A DNA stretch of 64,000 nt from an uncultured Clostridia bacterium (GTDB lineage: Bacteria; Bacillota; Clostridia; Lachnospirales; Anaerotignaceae). Location of the stretch: NCBI GenBank assembly GCA_910586765.1, contig CAJUJJ010000012.1, positions 1 to 64,000 of the forward strand, in the 5' to 3' direction. The translations under genes and the position numbers were made by a program. Shown here one piece after another: positions 7,380-16,480 of this stretch; the stretch's first letter is position 1; every line of letters starts with the position of its first letter. The notes under the pieces were generated by a model. It had not been told where the DNA came from, searched no databases, and saw nothing but the letters and a program-made list of their open reading frames with translations.

Positions 7380-7690
7380 ACTTCTTCCTCCTCTCTTTTA
7401 AAAAAAGACATTGAGGCTTTGCCTCAAACTCCACTTCCTTTCTTAAAAGAAAGGAAGCGAAAGAACTTTAATATAGGAAACTACGTTTCACTTCGTTTCC
7501 TAAAAGTATTTTGCTTTGTTATAAAAAAATGAAAGTATAATAAAATTTTTTAAAAAACTTGCAAGTATGAACAGCGTTCACGACTTTTCCACTTTCAAGC
7601 GTGTTTTTGAAATAGCTTGGGAAAACTTTTCACAAGTGAAAAAAGTTCCCCCAATATTCCCCTTTTTCATTGTCTTAATTTTTCAGCACA
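7380..7690. repeat. Gene-free insert in the his operon with palindromic repeats
   Basis: This 311-base gap between hisA and hisF holds several hairpins: GAGGCTTTGCCTC (about 7412-7424), CTTTCTTAAAAGAAAG (about 7438-7453), GAAACGAAGTGAAACGTAGTTTC read on minus (about 7480-7502), and a long palindrome at 7619-7650 also present at 56975-57004. No coding ORF with a credible start is seen. It looks like decayed or composite intergenic repeats. Confidence 0.6.
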
Positions 7691-8407
7691 TCATTCAAAT
7701 TTTTTTACAATTTCTGTCAAATCCAGCACGCCCTGATACAATGCTTTTCCCACAATAACGCCCTGCACATTACTATTTTTTACATTTTCTAAATCTTGCA
7801 TACTAGAGATACCTCCCGATGCTATAATATCCATACCTGTTTTATCAACAAGTTCTTTTGTTGCCTCTACATTTCCTCCAGACATCATACCATCTTTTGC
7901 AATGTCTGTATATATCACTGTTTTTACACCATATTCTTTCATTTGCAAACATAATTCCAATGCAGAAACATTGCTGACTTCTTCCCAGCCTGCTACTGCA
8001 ACATTACCATTTTTCGCATCAATACCTACCGCAATACTATCTGCTCCAAATTTTTCTACTGCCTGTTTTACAAGCAAAGGCTGTTTTACGGCAACTGTAC
8101 CCAATATTACACGAGATACGCCTTTTGACAATTTTCTTTGTATATCTTCCAGAGAACGAACACCTCCCCCTGTTTGTACAGGTACATCACTTAATTTTAC
8201 AATTTCTTCTAATATTTGCTCATTTTGTGATGTACCTTGTTTTGCACCGTCTAAGTCTACTATGTGCAAATAACTTGCTCCTTTTTGTATCCAATTTTGT
8301 GCTGCTTTTACGGGGTTTTGTTCATATACTGTTACATCATCAAATTTTCCTTGTTTTAATCTGACACATTTGCCATCTTTTATATCTATTGCTGCATAAA
8401 TTTGCAT
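7691..8407 (-). CDS. hisA: ProFAR isomerase (HisA)
   Basis: A 238-residue (beta/alpha)8 barrel catalysing the Amadori rearrangement of ProFAR to PRFAR. It starts MQIYAAIDIKDGKCVRLKQG, with the catalytic Asp in AIDIKDG. It has the phosphate loops PVQTGGGVR and DIIASGGIS and the second Asp in YTDIAKDGM. GGGAGG precedes the ATG. It follows hisH by 3 bases. Confidence 0.95.
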   Translation of the reverse strand: MQIYAAIDIKDGKCVRLKQGKFDDVTVYEQNPVKAAQNWIQKGASYLHIVDLDGAKQGTSQNEQILEEIVKLSDVPVQTGGGVRSLEDIQRKLSKGVSRVILGTVAVKQPLLVKQAVEKFGADSIAVGIDAKNGNVAVAGWEEVSNVSALELCLQMKEYGVKTVIYTDIAKDGMMSGGNVEATKELVDKTGMDIIASGGISSMQDLENVKNSNVQGVIVGKALYQGVLDLTEIVKKFE

Positions 8408-8410
8408 TTA

Positions 8411-9007
8411 TTATAACCTCCCAAAATTTTGTAATATATTTAAACCTACATCACCGCTTTTTTCAGGGTGAAACTGCAATGCAAACACATTTTCTTTTTG
8501 TGCTGCTACTTGTATTTCTTTGCCATAATATGTTGTTGCACTCACAATATCTGCTTCTGTATTCAAATGATAAGAATGTACAAAATAAACATATGGCTCC
8601 TCTGAAAGTCCTTCAAACAAAGGACTTTTCTTTTTGATATTTAGAGAGTTCCAACCCATATGAGGAATTTTTACATTCTCTGGCAATTTTACAATTTCTC
8701 CCTGCAATATTCCCAGTCCTTTATGTTCTCCATATTCATAGCTTTTTTCAAAAAACATCTGCATACCTAAACAAATTCCCAGAAGTGGCTTTTTTTGCTC
8801 TACCACATCATAAAGCACTTTATCAATCCCTTTTTGTTTTATTGTCTGCATAGCATCTCTAAAAGCCCCTACTCCTGGTAATACCACTTTATCTGCTTTT
8901 TGTATTTCACTTGGCTGCTGTGTTATGACTGCTTTATTGCCTAAATATTCAAACGCTTTTTGAACACTTCTCAAATTCCCCATACCATAATCAATAATTG
9001 CAATCAT
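8411..9007 (-). CDS. hisH: Imidazole glycerol phosphate synthase, glutaminase subunit
   Basis: A 198-residue class I glutamine amidotransferase that feeds ammonia to HisF. It begins MIAIIDYGMGNLRSVQKA. The oxyanion region is PGVGAF, the nucleophile elbow is GICLGMQ (C79), and the His-Glu pair is in ALQFHPEKSG near the C-terminus. The length is normal. It sits 2 bases from hisB and 3 from hisA. Confidence 0.95.
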   Translation of the reverse strand: MIAIIDYGMGNLRSVQKAFEYLGNKAVITQQPSEIQKADKVVLPGVGAFRDAMQTIKQKGIDKVLYDVVEQKKPLLGICLGMQMFFEKSYEYGEHKGLGILQGEIVKLPENVKIPHMGWNSLNIKKKSPLFEGLSEEPYVYFVHSYHLNTEADIVSATTYYGKEIQVAAQKENVFALQFHPEKSGDVGLNILQNFGRL

Positions 9008-9009
9008 AA

Positions 9010-9600
9010 TTATCCCTCCAACATTCCTTTTGTAGAAAGTACCCCTTCTATTCTTTCATCATAACTTGTTGCAATGTCAAGTGCTTTACCAAATGCTTTA
9101 AACATTGCCTCTGCAATGTGATGGTCATTTTTTCCTGCAAACACTTTGATATGCAAATTAAACCCTGCGTGAAGGCATACCGCTCTAAAAAATTCTTCTA
9201 TCATTTGTGTGTCCATAGCACCTATTTTTTCTGTTTGAAATGTGGCATCATATCCCAAATAAGGTCTACCAGAAATATCTAATGCACATAACACAAGTGC
9301 TTCTTCCATAGGCAATATAAAACTGCCATATCTTTTGATACCGCTTTTGTCCCCTAATGCCTGTGATATTGCTTTTCCCAACACAATGCCTACATCTTCC
9401 ACAGTATGGTGACAATCCACGTGTAAATCTCCTTGTGCTTTCAATTCCATATCTATAAAACCATGTTTTGAAATATGTGTTAACATATGGTCAAAAAATC
9501 CTATTCCTGTATCAATATCATTTTTTCCTTTGCCATCTATATTGATATTTAATGTGATATTTGTTTCAAAAGTATTTCTTTTGATTACTGCTGTTCTCAT
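9010..9600 (-). CDS. hisB: Imidazoleglycerol-phosphate dehydratase
   Basis: A 196-residue monofunctional dehydratase giving imidazole acetol phosphate. The manganese-binding repeats are visible as GFFDHMLTHISKHG, DCHHTVEDVGI and the C-terminal KNDHHIAEAMFKAFG. No N-terminal histidinol phosphatase domain is fused, unlike the E. coli HisB. It begins 1 base after hisD with a GGAGAG ribosome site inside the hisD end. Confidence 0.95.
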   Translation of the reverse strand: MRTAVIKRNTFETNITLNINIDGKGKNDIDTGIGFFDHMLTHISKHGFIDMELKAQGDLHVDCHHTVEDVGIVLGKAISQALGDKSGIKRYGSFILPMEEALVLCALDISGRPYLGYDATFQTEKIGAMDTQMIEEFFRAVCLHAGFNLHIKVFAGKNDHHIAEAMFKAFGKALDIATSYDERIEGVLSTKGMLEG

Positions 9601-9601
9601 A

Positions 9602-10888
9602 TTATCTCTCCTTTCTTACTGCAACAGCATTTGCGTGTGCTGTAAGTCCTTCTCCTTTTGCAAATGTAATAACATCATCAGACAATTCCAAAAATGCTTT
9701 TTTACTAAATGACAATATACTTGATTTTTTAATAAAATCATCTATAGAAAGAGGAGAAAAAAATCTTGCTGTACCCCCTGTGGGTAATACATGATTGGGC
9801 CCTGCCATATAATCCCCTAAAGGTTCTGGTGTATACTGTCCCAAAAATATCGCACCTGCATTTTTAATATCAGGCAATAATTCAAAAGGAGCTTTTGTAC
9901 AAACTTCCATATGTTCTGGTGCAATATGGTTTGCCAATTCACACGCTTGTTTGATATTTTTTACAACAATTATCAGTCCATAATTTTCAAGTGATTTTTG
10001 TATAATTTCTTTTCTTTCTAATTTTTCTGTTTGTATATACAATTCTTTTTTTACTTCTTCTGCCAATGCTTCACTGTCTGTCAAAAGCATTGCTGCTGCC
10101 ATTTCGTCGTGTTCTGCTTGTGAAAGCATATCTGCTGCTACATAAACCGCATTTGCACTGTCATCTGCTATCACAAGTATTTCGCTAGGCCCTGCTACAG
10201 AATCAATATTGACTTGTCCATAAACACTTTTTTTTGCCAATGCCACATAAATATTACCTGGCCCACATATTTTATCTACTTTTGGCACACAAGTTGTACC
10301 ATAGGCAAGTGCTGCAATGGCTTGTGCTCCTCCTACTTTATATACTTCATTTACTCCTGCTTCTTTTGCCGCTACCAATGTTGTTGGTGTGACTCTACCA
10401 TCTTTTTGTGCTGGTGTTGTCATAATAATATGAGGTACTCCTGCTACAGAAGCTGTTACTGCATTCATAAGCACACTGGAAGGATATGCTGCTTTTCCTC
10501 CGGGAACATAAATACCTACTTTTTCAATAGGACGTATGAGTTGTCCTAACATTTCTCCATTTTCAGAAGGTTCTAACCAACTATTTATTTTTTGTTTTTG
10601 ATGAAAATTTCTAATTCTTTGAGCTGACTTTTGTATTACTTTTATCAATTCTTTTGGTACTTGTTCATAAGCATATTCAAATTCTTGCTGTGTTACTTTG
10701 ATATTTTGTTCTGTGATTTCTATGCCATCAAACTGTTTTGTATAGTCAAAAAGTGCTTCATTCCCTTTTGTTTTAATGTGATATAGTATATCATCTACTG
10801 TTTTTTGTGCTTCATTTTTTTCTGTATTATTTCTTGATAGTATCTGTTGCAATTTTTCATTGTCATTCTCTTTTAATATTGTTATCAC
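9602..10888 (-). CDS. hisD: Histidinol dehydrogenase
   Basis: A 428-residue zinc- and NAD-dependent enzyme performing the last two oxidations to histidine. Family segments are YVPGGKAAYPSSVLM, VGGAQAIAALAYGT, CGPGNIYVALAKK, DSVAGPSEILVIAD, QAEHDEMA, the metal-ligand region NHIAPEHMEV and GPNHVLPTGGTARF. The start is GTG at 10888 with GGAGAG upstream. Length is typical. Confidence 0.95.
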   Translation of the reverse strand: MITILKENDNEKLQQILSRNNTEKNEAQKTVDDILYHIKTKGNEALFDYTKQFDGIEITEQNIKVTQQEFEYAYEQVPKELIKVIQKSAQRIRNFHQKQKINSWLEPSENGEMLGQLIRPIEKVGIYVPGGKAAYPSSVLMNAVTASVAGVPHIIMTTPAQKDGRVTPTTLVAAKEAGVNEVYKVGGAQAIAALAYGTTCVPKVDKICGPGNIYVALAKKSVYGQVNIDSVAGPSEILVIADDSANAVYVAADMLSQAEHDEMAAAMLLTDSEALAEEVKKELYIQTEKLERKEIIQKSLENYGLIIVVKNIKQACELANHIAPEHMEVCTKAPFELLPDIKNAGAIFLGQYTPEPLGDYMAGPNHVLPTGGTARFFSPLSIDDFIKKSSILSFSKKAFLELSDDVITFAKGEGLTAHANAVAVRKER

Positions 10889-10902
10889 TTTTTATTCTCT
10901 CC

Positions 10903-11532
10903 TTATCGTATTGCCCTCATTTTATCTATGATGTCCATAATTCTTTTATGCTCCATTTTCATACTGCCTCTATTTACAATTACTCTTGCAGAAAGAGGAC
11001 AAATTTCTTCCAGCACTTCCAATCCATTCGCTTTTAATGTAGAACCTGTTTCCACAATATCTACTATGACATCAGAAAGCCCTACAATAGGTGCTAATTC
11101 CACAGAACCATTTAATTTTATAATTTCTACTGTAATTTGCTGTTTGTCAAAATAATCTTTGGCAATATGAGGATATTTTGATGCTACACGAATATTATTC
11201 ATTGTTTTTAATTTTTGTTTCATTTCTGGTTTTCCTGCTACAGCCATACAACATTTTCCTAAATACAAATCTAACATTTCATATAAATTTCTTTCTTCTT
11301 CTAATATGGTATCTTTTCCTACAATTCCCACATCTGCCGCTCCATGTTCTACATAAGTAGGTACATCACTTGCTTTAGAAAGAAAAAATTTTAATTTTAG
11401 CGTTTCATTGACAAATATCAATTTTCTTGTTTTTTGTTTCATTTCCTCACAAGGCATACCTATTTTCTCAAACAATTCCATTGTCTGTTCTGCAAGTCTT
11501 CCTTTTGCCAATGCAAATGTCAAGTATTTCAT
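10903..11532 (-). CDS. hisG: ATP phosphoribosyltransferase, short form
   Basis: A 209-residue catalytic subunit for the first committed step (ATP + PRPP). It is the short form that lacks the regulatory C-terminal domain and needs HisZ, encoded immediately upstream. Visible motifs are LTFALAKGRLAEQTMELF at the N-terminus, VEHGAADVGIVGKD, the PRPP-type loop region LSDVIVDIVETGSTLKANGL and a C-terminal ARVIVNRGSMK. It has only a 2-base gap to hisZ. Histidine feedback would be expected through HisZ. Confidence 0.95.
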   Translation of the reverse strand: MKYLTFALAKGRLAEQTMELFEKIGMPCEEMKQKTRKLIFVNETLKLKFFLSKASDVPTYVEHGAADVGIVGKDTILEEERNLYEMLDLYLGKCCMAVAGKPEMKQKLKTMNNIRVASKYPHIAKDYFDKQQITVEIIKLNGSVELAPIVGLSDVIVDIVETGSTLKANGLEVLEEICPLSARVIVNRGSMKMEHKRIMDIIDKMRAIR

Positions 11533-11534
11533 TA

Positions 11535-12821
11535 TTATTCCTCCTCTACATTAGGCAATATCAATTCTGATACAGCAATTTCTGCTGTAAATCCTCCCAT
11601 TTCGTCTGCTAGACTGATAACCTTCATATTTTCACTGTCCATAAAATATAGCACATGGCTCATTTGTTTTGACTGTGCATAAGCCATATTTTTGGCAACA
11701 TCATCTCCCAAAAGGCTCATCTCTACATACATACCACTTCTACGATAAATGTTAGCTATTTCAATGGCTTTTTGTCTGCCTTCTTCCATAAATGCTACAA
11801 GTGTTTTGACTTTTTTCTCCTCTATCACAACACATTGCTTTTGTATGGCAAAAAGCACTTCATTCAGTTTTAACGCCATACCTACTGCTGGCATATCTGT
11901 GCCATATTGTGCTACTAAATTGTCATAGCGTCCTCCACTCAATATACTGTAGCCACTATCGTCAACATATCCTCTGAATATAATCCCTGTATAATAATTT
12001 AGTTGCCCTACCATGCCTAAATCAAATGTAACATATTCCTCAATATGATAACAACGCAATATATGGTACAAGTCCTGCAAACGAGATATTGCTCTTTTGG
12101 CTGTTCTATTTTTAGTAAGTCTTTTGGCATAGGCAAGCACTTCTAACGTTCCCACCAGTTTGGGCAGTTCTATAAAAAGCTGTCTGATATTTTCTGGCAT
12201 ATCATGCTCTGTTACAATTTTTTCTGCACAAACATAATCTCTATAAGCAATACGCATTTGCAACTCTTTACAAATTTCTTCTGACAATCCTGTTTCTTCT
12301 AATATTCCCTTAAAAAATGCTACATTTCCTACTATAATTCTAAAATCAGAAAGTCCTGCTTCTAGCAAACTATTTATTGCTACTGCAAGCACTTCTCCAT
12401 CTGCATCAGCACTGTCTATGCCTAAAAGTTCTACACCTGCCTGATAAAATTCTCTTTGTTTTCCCTGATATTGCTCATTATAACGAAATGTGTTTCCAAA
12501 ATAACAAAATCTCATTGCTTCGCCTTTTTTATCTGAAAAATTAGTGGAAGCAATACGAGCAATAGGGGGTGTCATATCTGTACGCAATGCCAATGTAGAA
12601 CCATCTCTATCAAAAAAACGAAACATTTCTTTCGGCTTTGTACCACCTAATTTTTCATCTGAAAACACTTCCATATATTCAAATGTAGGTGTTTCTACCT
12701 GCTCATATCCAAAACATCTAAAAATTTCTCCTATTTTATGTGTAATATTTCTTTTGTTATCACACTCTTTAAAAAGCATATCTCTTACGCCAACAGGAGT
12801 ATACAGTTTATTATCTCTCAT
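11535..12821 (-). CDS. hisZ: ATP phosphoribosyltransferase regulatory subunit
   Basis: A 428-residue HisRS-like paralogue lacking a role in charging tRNA; it assembles with short HisG and confers activity and histidine feedback. Class II synthetase motifs are recognisable: TPTFEYMEVF, LRTDMTPPIARI, FRYNEQYQGKQREFYQAGVELLG, and a C-terminal SILSGGRYDNL segment. A true histidyl-tRNA synthetase is less likely because it directly precedes short hisG. It is the first gene of the operon, behind a consensus promoter. Confidence 0.92.
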   Translation of the reverse strand: MRDNKLYTPVGVRDMLFKECDNKRNITHKIGEIFRCFGYEQVETPTFEYMEVFSDEKLGGTKPKEMFRFFDRDGSTLALRTDMTPPIARIASTNFSDKKGEAMRFCYFGNTFRYNEQYQGKQREFYQAGVELLGIDSADADGEVLAVAINSLLEAGLSDFRIIVGNVAFFKGILEETGLSEEICKELQMRIAYRDYVCAEKIVTEHDMPENIRQLFIELPKLVGTLEVLAYAKRLTKNRTAKRAISRLQDLYHILRCYHIEEYVTFDLGMVGQLNYYTGIIFRGYVDDSGYSILSGGRYDNLVAQYGTDMPAVGMALKLNEVLFAIQKQCVVIEEKKVKTLVAFMEEGRQKAIEIANIYRRSGMYVEMSLLGDDVAKNMAYAQSKQMSHVLYFMDSENMKVISLADEMGGFTAEIAVSELILPNVEEE

Positions 12822-12883
12822 AATATAATTTTCCTTTCTTCATTACTTTATTACTCTACCTAAATAAAGTATATCGGCTATTT

Positions 12884-12912
12884 ATTATAATACTGTTTTT
12901 TCCATTTGTCAA
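12884..12912 (-). promoter_or_regulatory. SigA promoter of the his operon
   Basis: Minus-strand -35 TTGACA (12907-12912), 17 bp spacer, perfect -10 TATAAT (12884-12889). It sits between the nrdR terminator and hisZ. No attenuator or T-box is visible in the short leader. Confidence 0.85.
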
Positions 12913-12923
12913 ATAAATACAGA

Positions 12924-12960
12924 AATAAGCAACCACCAGACAATCTGGTGGTTGCTTATT
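12924..12960 (-). terminator. Terminator of nrdR
   Basis: A 17-bp stem (AATAAGCAACCACCAGA and its complement) with loop CAA lies immediately after the nrdR stop on the minus strand. Confidence 0.85.
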
Positions 12961-12963
12961 TCA

Positions 12964-13428
12964 TTACAAATTTGCTTTTTCTTTTGCCATTTTATCCAGT
13001 TCCTCACGGAAATTATCAATATCCGCAAATTGGCGATACACAGATGCAAAACGCACATAAGAAACCTCATCTAACTCTTTCAATCTTTCTATCACCATAT
13101 CACCTATTTTTTGGCTTTCAATTTCTCTCTCTCCTGAGCCAACTAACGTTGTTTCAATATCCTCCACCAAAAGCTCCATTTGATGTACTGAAACAGGTCT
13201 TTTATAGCAAGATTTCATAATACCATTTAACAATTTTATTTTATCAAACAATTCTCTCGTGCTATCCTTTTTGATTACTGTAACGGGAATGGCATCAATT
13301 CTTTCATATGTTGTAAAACGTTTTCCACATTTGTCACACAACCTTCTTCGGCGTATCACAGAATTTTCTTCCTGACTTCTTGAATCAATTACTCTTGTAT
13401 CTTCATGATTACAAAATGGACATTTCAC
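12964..13428 (-). CDS. nrdR: Transcriptional repressor NrdR
   Basis: A 154-residue repressor of ribonucleotide reductase genes. The N-terminal zinc ribbon has Cys pairs CPFC (3, 6) and CDKC (31, 34), followed by an ATP-cone domain (from about IPVTVIKKDSTRELFDKIKLL) that senses ATP/dATP. The start is GTG at 13428, 9 bases after GGGAGG and directly giving the family start (M/V)KCPFC. The frame extends upstream, but without a better site. nrdDG lies about 700 bases away on the opposite strand with NrdR-like boxes in its promoter. Confidence 0.94.
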   Translation of the reverse strand: MKCPFCNHEDTRVIDSRSQEENSVIRRRRLCDKCGKRFTTYERIDAIPVTVIKKDSTRELFDKIKLLNGIMKSCYKRPVSVHQMELLVEDIETTLVGSGEREIESQKIGDMVIERLKELDEVSYVRFASVYRQFADIDNFREELDKMAKEKANL

Positions 13429-13542
13429 AAAGCATACCCTCCCTTCTATCACTATTTTTTTGCACATTCATACGCTATATAGTATATACAAAAAACCTTT
13501 ACAGGTCAACATTTTTTGCCATATTCTAATACCGTTTTATTT

Positions 13543-13806
13543 TTAACATTCTTGAAGCAATTCTTCTAAACTAGACTCTATCAATATAATGTCATCTCCT
13601 ATTTTTTTAATACATTTCCATGGAATATAATATTGCCTATTCCCTCCTCCAAATATATTCCACATTTTTCCATTTTCTACTGGTATAATCAGTGCAAGTA
13701 TTTTTCCATTGCAACTATCAAATTCTAAATCTGTCACATATCCTAATCTACAGCCATCACAAACATTTATGACCTCTTTTTGTTTTAATTCGCAAAAACG
13801 TTCCAT
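13543..13806 (-). CDS. YlmC/YmxH-family PRC-barrel sporulation protein
   Basis: An 87-residue PRC-barrel protein. The pattern LKQKEVINVCDGCRLGYVTDLEFD followed by GKILALIIP and a C-terminal IPWKCIKKIGDDIILIE matches the small YlmC/YmxH family found in spore-forming firmicutes. No catalytic residues are expected. It precedes nrdR on the minus strand with a 114-base gap and may be co-transcribed. The molecular role is not known. Confidence 0.82.
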   Translation of the reverse strand: MERFCELKQKEVINVCDGCRLGYVTDLEFDSCNGKILALIIPVENGKMWNIFGGGNRQYYIPWKCIKKIGDDIILIESSLEELLQEC

Positions 13807-13929
13807 ACTTTTTTTCTCCTCACAAAAATTTTTTTATTTTTACAGTATATGCTTATATACCGCCTTTCCTACCATTATTACTACCATAATTTCACAAATG
13901 CCATATTGACGGATTTCTTTTTCTATACT

Positions 13930-13972
13930 ACAATATATACACGCTTATTATAAATAGATTGCTATATATTGT
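13930..13972 (+). promoter_or_regulatory. Two NrdR-like boxes upstream of nrdDG
   Basis: ACAATATATA at 13930-13939 and its reverse complement TATATATTGT at 13963-13972. Their ATATAT centres are 31 bp apart, the spacing reported for tandem NrdR boxes (consensus close to ACACNATATNTNGTGT). They lie directly upstream of the nrdD promoter. Each box matches mainly in one half, so the call rests on core plus spacing plus context. Confidence 0.6.
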
Positions 13973-13977
13973 GTTTA

Positions 13978-14007
13978 TCGACAAATATCGCCACAATACA
14001 GTATAAT
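13978..14007 (+). promoter_or_regulatory. Promoter of nrdDG
   Basis: -35 TCGACA (13978-13983), 18 bp spacer, -10 TATAAT (14002-14007). The NrdR-like boxes sit just upstream and a LexA-like palindrome sits downstream. Confidence 0.6.
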
Positions 14008-14065
14008 ACGATTATGAGTAAATTTATTCTACAAATTTATTCATGATATTTATTATACTTTTTAG

Positions 14066-14083
14066 TAAGAACATATGTTCTTA
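14066..14083. promoter_or_regulatory. LexA/SOS-box-like palindrome
   Basis: TAAGAACATATGTTCTTA is a perfect 18-bp palindrome whose core GAACATATGTTC fits the Gram-positive SOS box (GAAC-N4-GTTC). It lies about 60 bases downstream of the nrdD -10 and 61 bases before the nrdD ATG, so bound LexA could block elongation or initiation. Confidence 0.65.
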
Positions 14084-14143
14084 ATCCCCAAATTATTGCA
14101 ATCGTACAGATAATTACAAAGAGAAGGAAGGGAAATTTTTTTT

Positions 14144-16480
14144 ATGATTACAACCATTCAAAAAAGAGATGGCAGACTAGCCCATTTTGACATCAACAAA
14201 ATTGCAAATGCAATACAAAAAGCATTTTCTTCTACTGTAGGAAAAAAAGACTACACTGTTTGTTTACAGTTGGCACAAAAAGTTTGTGAACATCTACAAA
14301 TGGAATCTCCCTCTGTAGAACAAATACAAGATACTGTTGAAAAAGTTTTAATCGAAAATGGACACATTAACACGGCAAAAGCATATATACTTTACAGAGC
14401 TGAAAGAACTCGTATTCGCAACATGAACAGTCGTTTAATGAAAACATTTGAAGATATCACATATAAAGACGTAAATGATAGCGACATCAAAAGAGAAAAC
14501 GCCAACATTGACGGCAATACTGCTATGGGTTCTATGTTAAAATACGGTTCAGAAGGTGCAAAACACTTTTATGAATGTTATGTGTTAAATCCTGCTCATT
14601 CAGAAGCACATCAAAACGGCGACATACACATACACGATTTAGATTTTTACACACTTACTACTACCTGTTGTCAAATTGATTTACTAAAACTATTTCATAA
14701 TGGTTTTTCAACAGGACACGGTGTTGTCAGAGAACCAAATGACATCGCTAGTTATGCTGCACTTGCCTGCATTGCTATACAGTCCAATCAAAACGACCAG
14801 CACGGCGGACAAGCTATTGTCAATTTAGACTACGGTTTAGCACCAGGCGTTAAAAAAACATATTTAAAAAGGTATCATTCCAATATGGTTTCTTCTATTG
14901 AGTTAATGACAGATGTACAAAAAGCTGAAGAAGTCAAAAATGGTTTAAAATCTCTTTTAGAACAAGGATATTATGCTACCATTGACGAAAACGAAAATTA
15001 TACACAAAAAGAAAATGATTTACTTTTTTCATTAGGTTTATCAAATGAAATCATACAAAAAGCACAATGTTTTTCTAAAAAGAAATCTTTGACAGAAACA
15101 GACAAAGCAACATACCAAGCTATGGAGTCACTGATACACAATTTAAACACTATGCACTCCAGAGCAGGAGCACAAACTCCTTTTTCTTCTGTCAACTATG
15201 GTATGGATACCTCTACAGAAGGCAGAATGGTAGTAAAAAATTTATTGCTTGTTACAGAAGTGGGACTTGGTAATGGCGAAACACCTATATTCCCTATACA
15301 AATATTTAGAGTAAAAGAAGGCATCAATTTTAATCCGGGAGAACCTAATTATGATTTATTCCGTTTAAGTTGTCGTGTAAGTGCAAAAAGGCTTTTTCCT
15401 AATTTTTCATTTCAAGATGCCCCTTTTAATTTACAATATTACAAAGGCACTCCAGAAACAGAAATTGCTTACATGGGCTGTCGTACCAGAGTAATGGGCA
15501 ATGTTTATGACAAAAATAAAGAGGTTTCTCCTGGCAGGGGAAATTTAAGTTTTACCACTATCAATCTTCCTCGCATTGCTATACTATCAAATGGCAATAT
15601 TGACTGGTTCTATAAAGAATTAGATAGTAAAATAGATTTGGTAATAGAGCAGCTTTTAGAGCGTTTTGAAATACAAGCAAAGAAAAAAGTGCATAACTAT
15701 CCTTTTTTAATGGGGGAAGGCGTTTGGATTGACAGCGAAAAATTAAATCGTGATGATGAAGTAAGAGAAGTATTAAAACATGGTACACTTTCCGTAGGAT
15801 TTATAGGTTTAGCAGAATGTTTAAAATCTCTTATAGGTATGCATCATGGCGAAAGTGAAGTTGCACAAAATTTAGGTTTAGACATCATCAGTCATATGAG
15901 ACGCCGTATGGACGAGGCTTCTGAAAAAATGAAATTGAATTTTACATTGCTTGCTACACCAGCAGAAGGACTTTCTGGCAGATTTTTAAAATTAGACCAG
16001 AAACGTTTTGGCATACTAGAAGGCATTACGGACAAAGAATATTATACAAATAGTTTTCACGTGCCTGTATATTATAACATCAGTGCTTTCAAAAAAATAC
16101 AAATAGAAGCACCTTACCATGCTCTCACAAATGCAGGACATATTACTTATATTGAATTAGACGGTGACCCTACTCAAAATGTAGATGCTTTTGAAAAAGT
16201 CATACGTTATATGAAATCTCAAAATATAGGTTATGGCTCTATCAATCACCCTGTTGACAGAGACCCTGTGTGTGGTTATAACGGCATTATAGGCGACACT
16301 TGCCCAAAATGTGGCAGAAGTGAAAAAGATGGTATCCCTTTTCAAAGAATACGTCGTATTACTGGTTATTTAGTGGGTACACTTGACCGCTTTAACAATG
16401 CCAAAAGAGCAGAAGAACGTGACAGAGTAAAACATACTATTTCACAATATACAATTTCTGAAAATGGAGAGCAAAAATAA
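14144..16480 (+). CDS. nrdD: Anaerobic ribonucleoside-triphosphate reductase (class III)
   Basis: A 778-residue glycyl-radical enzyme making deoxynucleotides without oxygen. An N-terminal ATP-cone (about residues 1-95, VQKRDGR-type start ITTIQKRDGRLAHFDINKI) gives allosteric control. The barrel has the DIHIHDLDFYTLTTTCCQIDL segment. A C-terminal zinc site is seen in CGYNG and CPKCG, and the radical Gly lies in RRITGYLVGTLDRFNNAK. It ends directly at the nrdG start (no gap), so the pair is one operon. Regulation by NrdR and possibly LexA is suggested by the upstream sites. Confidence 0.95.
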   Translation: MITTIQKRDGRLAHFDINKIANAIQKAFSSTVGKKDYTVCLQLAQKVCEHLQMESPSVEQIQDTVEKVLIENGHINTAKAYILYRAERTRIRNMNSRLMKTFEDITYKDVNDSDIKRENANIDGNTAMGSMLKYGSEGAKHFYECYVLNPAHSEAHQNGDIHIHDLDFYTLTTTCCQIDLLKLFHNGFSTGHGVVREPNDIASYAALACIAIQSNQNDQHGGQAIVNLDYGLAPGVKKTYLKRYHSNMVSSIELMTDVQKAEEVKNGLKSLLEQGYYATIDENENYTQKENDLLFSLGLSNEIIQKAQCFSKKKSLTETDKATYQAMESLIHNLNTMHSRAGAQTPFSSVNYGMDTSTEGRMVVKNLLLVTEVGLGNGETPIFPIQIFRVKEGINFNPGEPNYDLFRLSCRVSAKRLFPNFSFQDAPFNLQYYKGTPETEIAYMGCRTRVMGNVYDKNKEVSPGRGNLSFTTINLPRIAILSNGNIDWFYKELDSKIDLVIEQLLERFEIQAKKKVHNYPFLMGEGVWIDSEKLNRDDEVREVLKHGTLSVGFIGLAECLKSLIGMHHGESEVAQNLGLDIISHMRRRMDEASEKMKLNFTLLATPAEGLSGRFLKLDQKRFGILEGITDKEYYTNSFHVPVYYNISAFKKIQIEAPYHALTNAGHITYIELDGDPTQNVDAFEKVIRYMKSQNIGYGSINHPVDRDPVCGYNGIIGDTCPKCGRSEKDGIPFQRIRRITGYLVGTLDRFNNAKRAEERDRVKHTISQYTISENGEQK

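Noticed and set aside
11535..12821. Histidyl-tRNA synthetase (hisS)
   Set aside because: Adjacent to short-form hisG and heading a his operon, it is better explained as HisZ.
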